From an uncultured Bacteroides sp. (GTDB taxonomy: Bacteria > Bacteroidota > Bacteroidia > Bacteroidales > Bacteroidaceae), in NCBI GenBank assembly GCA_934716785.1, contig CAKUYM010000061.1, positions 1-16,870 on the forward strand: a stretch of 16,870 nt of DNA, written 5' to 3'. The translations under genes and the position numbers were made by a program. The notes below the pieces were generated by a model, which saw nothing but the letters and a program-made list of their open reading frames with translations, was not told the DNA's origin and did no database searches. The first letter of the stretch is position 1, and each line of letters opens with the position of its first letter. This document shows, piece by piece, positions 8,633-14,777 of this stretch.

Positions 8633-9982
8633 CTATGATTTAGAAGCATCTTTGTATTGCTCCGCATATTTGGAAGGTGTCACTCCAAACTTCTCCTTAA
8701 AGTGTTTGGTGAAGTATTTGGGCATGTTGAATCCCACCATATATGCCACCTCAGAGACCGATATCCCGTTTTGCAGCAATTGTGCCGCCCTTTTTAAGCG
8801 AATAGTTCGAATAAACAGAGAAGGGCTTTGTCCGACAATGGAATTCAGTTTACGATAAAGATGCATCCGGTGCATACCTACTTCAGCACTTAGTATGTCT
8901 ACGGAGAACTCAGGATTGGACATGTTCTTTTCAACGCAAGCGAGTGCCTTCTGTATCAACTTCTCGTCAATGGAAGTGATTGTAATTTCGGTAGGATTGA
9001 CTTCAATGCCTTTGCCATACGATTCTATTCGTTGTTGCCGTTGCTCTATTAGTTTTTTGATGCGTAGATACAGCATGTCCAGATTGAACGGCTTGGACAG
9101 ATATTCGTCGGCTCCGACTTCAAACCCTGTCAATTTATCGTTCTCAGAGGTCTTGGCCGTGAGAAGTATGATAGGAATATGGGATGTCTCTATGGAAGCC
9201 TTGAGTTTGCCGCACATTGTGACTCCGTCCATTACAGGCATCATTACATCACTGATAATCAGGTCGACCTTGTTTTTCATCGTCTGTTCGATACCTTCCT
9301 GGCCATTGCCGGCTTCTATGACATCGTAGGTGGTGCATAGCTCATGAATCAGATAATGTCTGAATTCAGAGTTGTCATCTACCAGCAGAATGGTATATTT
9401 CTCGGTGCCGGCAGGCTTATCGGTATGCTCCTCGGAAATGTGGGCGGGAAGGAGTTCCTCGTCCTCTTTAGGCTCATTCAACGCTGCTCCGTACTCCATA
9501 GGCAGGAAAATGCAAAAGGAAGTTCCTTCGTTGACTTTACTGCTTATGGAAATATCACCTTGCAGCAGAGAGATATACTCTTTTACCATATGTAAGCCAA
9601 TGCCCGTTCCCATGCTGGATTTCTGCATGCCATTGGCTACTTGGTAGAACCGGGTGAAGATATTGGGTATCTCATTCTCCGGGATTCCTATGCCGGTATC
9701 GCTGACCTCAATCTTCAGCATCGGCCGGGCAGACTCGTTTCCGGGGATTGCATGCTGCTCGGTCAGCACCTTGATTGTGACACTTCCTCCTTTGGGAGTG
9801 AACTTGAAAGCATTGGATAAGAGATTGTTCATGATTCTCAAAAGCTTGGTCTGGTCGTATTCCGCTCTTATCTCATTCTCATACAGGTACTCAAAATTAA
9901 TCATATGGTAGTCGGCCGTTTCTCTGAACGAATAATAGATATCGTTGATGAACTGGGTCACTATGCCATATTTTGTATGCTC
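8633..9982 (-). pseudogene. 3' fragment of a hybrid two-component system regulator (HATPase-REC-AraC), sensor lost
   Basis: The recognisable part starts near 9982 (EHTKYGIVTQFINDIYYSF), which matches the region just after the dimerisation/phosphoacceptor helices of hybrid two-component systems. Next comes the histidine kinase ATPase domain (about 9868-9494; N-box NNLLSNAFKF, G1 DTGIGIPENE, G2 GTGIGLHMVKEY). A receiver domain follows (about 9400-9056; LLVDDNSEF, phosphoacceptor Asp in IISDVMMP at 9250-9248, Lys in LSKPF). A C-terminal AraC domain ends the protein (about 8929-8645; ISVSEVAYMVGFNMPKYFTK). The periplasmic beta-propeller sensor, membrane helix and His-box are absent. The frame stays open upstream to 10120, but those codons belong to an unrelated gene read out of frame. 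The first in-frame ATG inside the regulator is at 9904, so a 423-residue soluble product is conceivable. Confidence 0.85.
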
Positions 9983-10116
9983 AGCTCTTCCCCCTCTCTC
10001 AATAATAGTCTCGGATGCGGGGTGATTTGGCGAACCATGTCCTCTGTTACAATTTCTTGTGCCTGCAATCCCATTGCAAAAAGTAATAGGCTGAAGGTCA
10101 GTATGAGGTTTTTCAT
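9961..10116 (-). pseudogene. 5' fragment of a secreted heparinase II/III-like or DUF4962-type protein
   Basis: A 51-codon frame from ATG 10116 to TAG 9963-9961 starts with a clear signal peptide (MKNLILTFSLLLFAMGLQAQ). It continues EIVTEDMVRQITPHPRLLLR. The HPRLL motif shortly after the signal peptide is typical of Bacteroides polysaccharide lyase-like proteins of the heparinase II/III and DUF4962 groups, which run to several hundred residues. Here the frame stops after about 45 plausible residues, because the DNA changes into the two-component regulator gene in another frame. It starts 37 bases after the stop of the secreted FAD oxidoreductase on the same strand, so it was probably the next gene of that operon. 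The family assignment rests on a short motif and is tentative. Confidence 0.65.
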
Positions 10117-10153
10117 GCAAAGCATCTTTTTATTCTATCATTTATTTATTCTG

Positions 10154-12019
10154 TCATTTAACTTTTGAGTGAATATATTTCAGCACTTCCAAGCGTGTTT
10201 TATTCTGTAACTCTTTCAAACTGATTTCTGACAGCATTTCCCATTGTGCCAGTGTATTCTTGTCGACTGTCTCATTGATGCGGGCTTTCCAGTCCGGAAG
10301 GTATCCCTGGAGCGCCATCTTTTGGACAATGGCAAAATCGGGATTATCCGTATCCACATCTTCGAAATACACTAAAGTAGCTTTCTGGTCAATCAGGATA
10401 GACTGCAACTTCTTCATGTCTATGTTTTGTACCTTCATCCGCTCCTCGATAGAGAGCGAAGCGGCTATGCCGGCAGCCTGTCCCATAGCCATCCAGCATG
10501 GTTCCATCCGAAGTGTAGAGAAGCCTACATGCGATCCCGATACTGGAACCGGGAATATGAGATTGTCTATCTCCCGTGAAATCATCACTCCGTAAGGAAC
10601 GGTGTATATGGCGGATGGATAGCTGAAAAATCCGTCCAAGTGAATCCGTCCCGTTTCTCTTTTGAGAACGGCATGAGAATCCAACATATAATGGCTGGAT
10701 GTAATGCTTGTCGGGTGCAGTGGCGGGCGTTGTCCGATGGCTACGGGCAGTGCGTCGTTGGCAGTAAAGAAATAAACTCCTTCGAAGCGTCTTCCCTCTC
10801 TTACATATACTTGTCGGGGGAAATTCCGGTTGTCCGTGTACTCATCGGCTGCATACCCCCATTGGGAAACAGCTTTTCTGAAACCGGACGGCAGCGCTTT
10901 GTCATTGGCGGCAAACCAGAAGAGTCCTTCCGTATATTCTCGCAACCGCTTTGCGAATTTGTCCCGCCATTCCCATCCGGCAGTGGGCCACGCCCAGTTT
11001 TCTTCGGGCAGGTCGGTAGAGATGAGTGCTAAGTGTTGGTTGTTGGCATCCGTCTTGCCATTGGGCAATGCCACCATGTTCGTCAGTTTGGCTATTCCCC
11101 ATACATCACCTTCGATGGCGGTCGGCTCTCCTTTTAATACACGGCGGGCATTCTCTTCCTGTTGTTGTGGTGTGACGTTTTGCATTGTGTAGTTGGTGTT
11201 GCGTCCGTATACCACATCTTCTATTAGTGAAAGATACTCATTGCGGTTGTAATTTTCAGGCTTTCTGAATGGGATTTTGTTCTTCTCATTCGTGGTCAGG
11301 CACAGGCGGTAGTTGTAAGCCTGCACGGCATTGTCTCCGGCATGAGTCGTACCTTCTCCTGTCGGTCCGTCCCAGTATTTATAGAGTTTTCCGGCTCCTA
11401 TTTCGTTGAATTCCGTTTGCGGCTCGCGCCCTATACGGTAAGGTACACCGGCTGCTGCGGCTAAATCGCCCTCGTAGGTTGCATCTATGAAAATAGAAGC
11501 TTCATACCATTCCGCCTGTTGGTTGTCCCGGTTTGTCACTTTTATCTTCCTGACTTTATTGTCACGCAGAACGAGATTCTCCGGATTGGAATCAAACTGG
11601 CGCAGCGTGCGGATTGTGATCTTGCCGTTGCATTCTGCAATCATTTCATTGAAGATTTTCTGTGCGATGCTTGGTTCGAAATGATATCCGTCGCTACAAT
11701 CCGTGGCTTGTGGAGAATCACTTCCATAAGTGTTCTTATAATATTGCGAGATGCGGTCAACGAACTCCTTGAAAAGTCCGGTTGTTGCATTGCGGGTGGC
11801 GATATCCGTAGCCCCCAGACCATTTGCGGGAAGTCCGCCGATTTCGTTATTTCTCTCTAATATAAGAGTCGACTTATTCTGACGGGCTGCGGCGATGGCA
11901 GCCATGATTCCACCGGGATTTCCACCGACAACGATAATGTCATACACCGATTGGGAAATCGCGAAATTAGCACTAATTAAGAGCAATAAAGCTGTACTGA
12001 TAGTCTTAATGTATTTCAT
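10154..12019 (-). CDS. Secreted FAD-dependent oxidoreductase (FAD_oxidored family)
   Basis: The 621-residue protein has a signal peptide (1-22, MKYIKTISTALLLLISANFA, cleavage after ISQ). A Rossmann FAD-binding motif follows at once (YDIIVVGGNPGGIMAAIAAA, residues 26-45), with the acidic ribose-binding residue in LILERNNEIGG (about 52-62). The family motif FIDATYEGDLAAAAG is at 177-191, and a C-terminal FAD-site segment MEPCWMAMGQAAGIAASL at about 505-522. Members are common in Bacteroides polysaccharide-utilisation loci, but their reaction is largely undefined; sugar or uronic-acid oxidation is a guess. Export implies action in the periplasm. It was probably co-transcribed with the now broken lyase-like gene 37 bases downstream. 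Its promoter region carries a direct repeat that looks like an activator site. Confidence 0.88.
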   Translation of the reverse strand: MKYIKTISTALLLLISANFAISQSVYDIIVVGGNPGGIMAAIAAARQNKSTLILERNNEIGGLPANGLGATDIATRNATTGLFKEFVDRISQYYKNTYGSDSPQATDCSDGYHFEPSIAQKIFNEMIAECNGKITIRTLRQFDSNPENLVLRDNKVRKIKVTNRDNQQAEWYEASIFIDATYEGDLAAAAGVPYRIGREPQTEFNEIGAGKLYKYWDGPTGEGTTHAGDNAVQAYNYRLCLTTNEKNKIPFRKPENYNRNEYLSLIEDVVYGRNTNYTMQNVTPQQQEENARRVLKGEPTAIEGDVWGIAKLTNMVALPNGKTDANNQHLALISTDLPEENWAWPTAGWEWRDKFAKRLREYTEGLFWFAANDKALPSGFRKAVSQWGYAADEYTDNRNFPRQVYVREGRRFEGVYFFTANDALPVAIGQRPPLHPTSITSSHYMLDSHAVLKRETGRIHLDGFFSYPSAIYTVPYGVMISREIDNLIFPVPVSGSHVGFSTLRMEPCWMAMGQAAGIAASLSIEERMKVQNIDMKKLQSILIDQKATLVYFEDVDTDNPDFAIVQKMALQGYLPDWKARINETVDKNTLAQWEMLSEISLKELQNKTRLEVLKYIHSKVK

Positions 12020-12038
12020 GATAGTTAATTTATGGCTG

Positions 12039-12046
12039 CAAAATTA
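12039..12046 (-). promoter_or_regulatory. -7 element of the FAD oxidoreductase promoter
   Basis: On the minus strand this reads TAATTTTG (followed by C), an exact fit to the Bacteroidetes -7 consensus TAnnTTTG, 19 bases before the ATG at 12019. No TTTG-like -33 is found 19-21 bases upstream. A direct repeat begins 24 bases upstream instead, as expected of an activator-dependent promoter. Confidence 0.55.
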
Positions 12047-12070
12047 GATATAATATATAAAAGGTAGGAC

Positions 12071-12105
12071 CCTTGTTTGTAACGGAAGCATTCCTCTTTT
12101 GTAAC
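12071..12105 (-). promoter_or_regulatory. Direct repeat, probable activator operator upstream of the FAD oxidoreductase
   Basis: On the minus strand, GTTACAAAAGAGG (12105-12093) and GTTACAAACAAGG (12083-12071) agree at 11 of 13 positions and start exactly 22 bases apart, about two helical turns. The proximal copy lies just upstream of the -33 position relative to the -7 element at 12046-12039. This is the geometry expected for a dimeric AraC-type DNA-binding domain, such as that of hybrid two-component regulators. The regulator's identity is inferred. Confidence 0.5.
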
Positions 12106-12203
12106 TTGAAGGAGGGGATAGTGCGTAGCAGAAGTGATGTAATATGGAACAGGGATAGGAAACTTATAAATGAAGAATGAAGGAGATTCGCTTTGGGATA
12201 ATA

Positions 12204-12242
12204 AAATACCCCTTGCTGCAATCTATGCAGCAAGGGGTATTT
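12204..12242 (-). terminator. Intrinsic terminator of the CoA-transferase gene
   Basis: A perfect 17-base-pair stem (12204-12220 with 12226-12242; core ACCCCTTGCTGCA) encloses a 5-base loop. On the minus strand it is followed by a T-rich run (TTTTATTAT). It lies 28 bases after the stop codon of the CoA-transferase and before the FAD oxidoreductase promoter, separating the two minus-strand units. Confidence 0.85.
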
Positions 12243-12269
12243 CTATATGGAATAAAGAACATCGGGACG

Positions 12270-13769
12270 TTATCTCGCGTATTCGGCCCAGTCTGTATTC
12301 TTCATATTCCCACTCTTTGCCAACTCAGCGTGCATGCCGAGCGCAGCCTGAATAGCGTGTGGAGTTTGCGCCTTGCCGCCTGCTAACTTGAGATAATCCC
12401 ACAGCAACTGCTTGTAGTCGGGGTGCGCACAATTCTCGATAATCGCTTGTGCACGCTCCTTCGGGCTTTTTCCGCGAAGGTCGGCAACGCCCTGCTCGGT
12501 GATGATGATATTCACGGAGTGTTCGCTGTGGTCGAGATGCGAAACCATCGGCACGATGGCGCTTATCTTCCCTTCTTTTGCCACAGACGGGCAGGTGAAG
12601 ATAGAGATATACGCATTGCGGGTGAAGTCGCCCGAGCCGCCGATGCCGTTCATCATCTTCGTACCACCGATATGGGTTGAGTTTACGTTACCGTACAGGT
12701 CGACCTCGATAGCCGTGTTGATGGAGATGACACCGAGACGGCGAACCACTTCCGGGCTGTTCGATATTTCAGACGGGCGGAGCACTAACTTGTCACGGAA
12801 GAAGTCCATGTTGTTATAAATCTCTTCGAGACAGTCGTTGGTGACAGTCAGTGAGCAGGTACTTCCGAACTTGATGCGTCCTTCGCGAATCAGGTCGATT
12901 ACGGAATTCTGAATCACTTCCGTGTACATCTCAAAGGCGGGAATCGTCTTGTCGCGTCCCAATGCGCCTAATACGGCATTGGCGATGTTGCCCACGCCCG
13001 ATTGCAGCGGCAGGAACGTAGGCGGAATGATGCCGCGTTTCATATCCGCAGCGAGGAAGTCGGCAACGTTCTGTCCGATTTTGTCGGTCAGCGGGTCGGC
13101 AGCAGCGAAGGAGCGCGCCTCGTCGGGCCAGTTGGTCTCCACTACGCCTACTATCTTCTTCGGGTCTACTTGGATGTAAGGCACACCGATGCGGTCACTC
13201 GGTTTGTAGATCGGTATTTCGCGGCGGTAGGGCGGGTCGAGCGGTTCGTACACGTCATGCAGCCCCATGCAGGATTTGCTGTGTGCACTGTTCAGCTCCA
13301 CGATAATCCGGTCGGCAAGACGGCAGATGGTGGGGGCGATACCACCGGCGGCCGTCAGATAGATCTTTCCGTCCGGGGTCACTTCGCAGGCTTCGATGAT
13401 GGCAACATTCACTTTGCCCATGAATCCGTAGCGCACTTCCTGCGCCATCTGTGAAAGGTGTATGTCGTTGTAGGCAATCTCTCCGTTGTTCACGGCTTTG
13501 CGGAAGTCGGCATTCGTGGTGTAAGGCGCGCGGTAGCGGATCGCTTTTGCGCGTGACAATATACCGTCACAAGACTCACCGGTAGATGCACCGGTGAAAA
13601 TGCTCACTTGAAATGGATTCCCCTTGGCATGTTCCGCTTCTGCAATCTTTGCGAGTTCGGCTGTAACAGCCTTGGCCGTTCCTGCAGGAGTAAATCCGCT
13701 CAGGCCGATGTTGTAGCCATGTTTGATAAGGCTTGCAGCTTCTGCTGCCGAAATTCGATTGAGTGACAT
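12270..13769 (-). CDS. Acetyl-CoA hydrolase/succinate CoA-transferase family enzyme
   Basis: The 499-residue cytoplasmic enzyme belongs to the class I CoA-transferase group of acetyl-CoA hydrolases and succinyl-CoA:acetate or propionyl-CoA:succinate transferases. Recognisable parts are the N-terminal NIGLSGFTPAGTAKAV (19-34), GASTGESCDG (60-69) and GIAPTICRLADRIIVELN (143-160). The probable catalytic glutamate is E284 in AFEMYTEVIQNS. The CoA-site glycine motif NGIGGSGDFTRNAY lies at about 374-387, and the C-terminal domain has HSVNIIITEQGVADLRGKSP. In Bacteroides such an enzyme probably returns CoA from propionyl- or acetyl-CoA to succinate at the end of fermentation. Which acyl donor it prefers cannot be read from sequence. 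It forms a single-gene unit with its own terminator. Base composition is more GC-rich than in the flanking polysaccharide genes, as expected of a core gene. Confidence 0.92.
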   Translation of the reverse strand: MSLNRISAAEAASLIKHGYNIGLSGFTPAGTAKAVTAELAKIAEAEHAKGNPFQVSIFTGASTGESCDGILSRAKAIRYRAPYTTNADFRKAVNNGEIAYNDIHLSQMAQEVRYGFMGKVNVAIIEACEVTPDGKIYLTAAGGIAPTICRLADRIIVELNSAHSKSCMGLHDVYEPLDPPYRREIPIYKPSDRIGVPYIQVDPKKIVGVVETNWPDEARSFAAADPLTDKIGQNVADFLAADMKRGIIPPTFLPLQSGVGNIANAVLGALGRDKTIPAFEMYTEVIQNSVIDLIREGRIKFGSTCSLTVTNDCLEEIYNNMDFFRDKLVLRPSEISNSPEVVRRLGVISINTAIEVDLYGNVNSTHIGGTKMMNGIGGSGDFTRNAYISIFTCPSVAKEGKISAIVPMVSHLDHSEHSVNIIITEQGVADLRGKSPKERAQAIIENCAHPDYKQLLWDYLKLAGGKAQTPHAIQAALGMHAELAKSGNMKNTDWAEYAR

Positions 13770-13863
13770 AAATAGTACAATTTCGTGTTAAAATACAGTT
13801 GATATCTAATATATTAATAACTCTTACATTAATTACCGATGACTTTAATTGCTGAAGATTTTC

Positions 13864-13895
13864 CATGTTGATAGCTCCTCATGTTGATAGCTCCT
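13864..13895 (-). repeat. Tandem 16-bp repeat carrying ribosome-site and start codon, upstream of the CoA-transferase
   Basis: Two exact copies of a 16-base unit lie at 13864-13879 and 13880-13895. On the minus strand the unit reads AGGAGCTATCAACATG, an AGGAG followed eight bases later by ATG. A third, diverged AGGAG-ATG pair lies just upstream (ACAGGAGAAGTTTACATG). The region is about 95 to 150 bases before the CoA-transferase start, in its leader or promoter region. It may encode very short leader peptides (for example MKNLQEKFT, overlapping the next ATG as ATGA) or may be a chance slippage duplication. Confidence 0.6.
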
Positions 13896-13961
13896 CATGT
13901 AAACTTCTCCTGTAAATTTTTCATGTAACCTTTTCAAGTCAACAATGGCTTTCACCGGCAT

Positions 13962-14429
13962 TCAGTATTTCCGTTGAAGTATCTCTCCCCATATGATGGC
14001 CCGGCGTGCTTCCTCTGCCGAATGAATGGTGAAATCTTGATTGTTATCTGATGTCCCACCTTCAGGAACGTCATAATGGGCACCTTGTCTGCTGTTCAGC
14101 TTATCCTGTGCGGCGCTGTTCGCTAAAGAAGAGGCTACGGACACTTCCTCCCTTTTCTTTTTCTGCTGCTTTTGGGGTTGTTGGAATGTATGTTGCCTGG
14201 AAGAGTCTCGGGAAGACTGTCGGGAAGATTCTTGAGGGAGTGGCAACTCTATTTTCCCCCACGCTTCGGGCAGGGGGACGTTGTCCGGATCAATTTCGGC
14301 AGGCGAAGGTATCGTGGAAACAGGACGTTGGGTGGCGGCTTTCTTGGATTTGTTGTTTTTAGTCACCTCTTTAAATACCCCCACAAGGATGACACCTATT
14401 ATCAATAGAAATTGCAAAATATCTTCCAT
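13962..14429 (-). CDS. Small single-pass membrane protein, function unknown
   Basis: The 155-residue protein begins with one membrane helix (about 4-20, ILQFLLIIGVILVGVF), followed by positive charges (KEVTKNNKSKK), so the rest is probably cytoplasmic. The middle is a low-complexity, disordered stretch rich in P, S, Q, R and K (about 35-100, with SRQSSRDSSRQ and QQPQKQQKKKREE). The C-terminal 40 residues look more ordered and end SAEEARRAIIWGEILQRKY, which could form a helix. I recognise no catalytic motif. It is a single gene divergent from miaB with a good -7 element (14458-14465). The compositional bias is strong, but start, membrane helix and promoter together support a real gene. Confidence 0.75.
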   Translation of the reverse strand: MEDILQFLLIIGVILVGVFKEVTKNNKSKKAATQRPVSTIPSPAEIDPDNVPLPEAWGKIELPLPQESSRQSSRDSSRQHTFQQPQKQQKKKREEVSVASSLANSAAQDKLNSRQGAHYDVPEGGTSDNNQDFTIHSAEEARRAIIWGEILQRKY

Positions 14430-14457
14430 TATGTATCGATGCTAATTAGTAATCTGC

Positions 14458-14465
14458 CAAAGATA
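14458..14465 (-). promoter_or_regulatory. -7 element for the small membrane protein gene
   Basis: On the minus strand this reads TATCTTTG, an exact fit to TAnnTTTG, 28 bases upstream of the ATG at 14429. TTAG about 20 bases further upstream is a poor -33 match. Confidence 0.5.
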
Positions 14466-14507
14466 CATATAAAATCCGGTTTATGCTAACACTTTTCTAA
14501 ATTTTCG

Positions 14508-14590
14508 CAAATAAAAAAGGGCAGCTTCACAGCTCCCCTAAATTTTTTTAACCTAAACCTTAACTATGAAAAAATCTAATGTTTCTTTCA
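14508..14590 (-). ncRNA. Candidate small RNA of about 80 nt between miaB and the small membrane protein gene
   Basis: On the minus strand a full promoter (TTGG, 19-base spacer, CACATTTG; 14626-14596) is followed about 80 bases later by a hairpin with a U-run (14538-14513). The RNA would start near 14590 and end in UUUUUUAUUU. No open reading frame of useful length lies in it, and the downstream gene has its own -7 element after the terminator. The 348-base gap 14430-14777 contains this candidate and the two flanking promoters; nothing else was recognised. The prediction rests on promoter and terminator only. An attenuated leader of the downstream gene is the alternative. Confidence 0.35.
14513..14549. 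terminator. Bidirectional intrinsic terminator-like hairpin
   Basis: The core GGGCAGCTTCACAGCTCCCC (14519-14538) folds as a 4-bp AGCT/AGCT stem on a TCAC loop, with a C-C mismatch and a 3-bp GGG/CCC base. A-run 14513-14518 and T-run 14543-14549 flank it, so each strand ends the hairpin with U residues. No plus-strand gene lies upstream for it to terminate, so the minus-strand reading is more likely to matter. Confidence 0.6.
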
Positions 14591-14595
14591 TTGCA

Positions 14596-14626
14596 CAAAT
14601 GTGAAAAATAATTTTAAAATTGCCAA
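14596..14626 (-). promoter_or_regulatory. Probable promoter driving the candidate small RNA or leader
   Basis: On the minus strand, TTGG (14626-14623), a 19-base AT-rich spacer and CACATTTG (14603-14596) fit the Bacteroidetes -33/-7 pattern, except that the first T of the -7 element is C. The spacing is within the 19-21 range. Confidence 0.45.
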
Positions 14627-14739
14627 GAAAGTGGTTGGAAAATGTTTATTCTCTTAACATAAATTACAGGTTAATGCTTCAAACCATAAGTTTTTGCGTT
14701 ATTTTTATGTCAATTTACTGCTTGTTGAAAGCAAAGCCG

Positions 14740-14747
14740 TATCTTTG
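14740..14747 (+). promoter_or_regulatory. -7 element of the miaB promoter
   Basis: TATCTTTG followed by C fits the Bacteroidetes -7 consensus TAnnTTTG exactly. Transcription would begin near 14754, giving a leader of about 24 bases before the ATG at 14778. A clear TTTG -33 at the usual spacing is not seen; TTG at 14722-14724 is closer than usual. Confidence 0.55.
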
Positions 14748-14777
14748 CAGCCGAATCTTTAAATTTATAATTTGAAT

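Noticed and set aside
9983..10120. Taking the regulator fragment as starting at TTG 10120
   Set aside because: Those first 46 codons are the signal-peptide gene read in the wrong frame. The ATG at 10116 in the other frame encodes a clear signal peptide, so the TTG start is an artefact of the joint.
13002..13454. 150-codon plus-strand frame within the CoA-transferase gene
   Set aside because: It is antisense to a well-supported enzyme gene, with no motif or promoter of its own.
13576..13866. 96-codon frame overlapping the CoA-transferase start
   Set aside because: Beyond the repeat-borne start it runs out of frame through the CoA-transferase coding sequence, is rich in C, S and R and has no family features. 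It is noted only as a possible leader frame.
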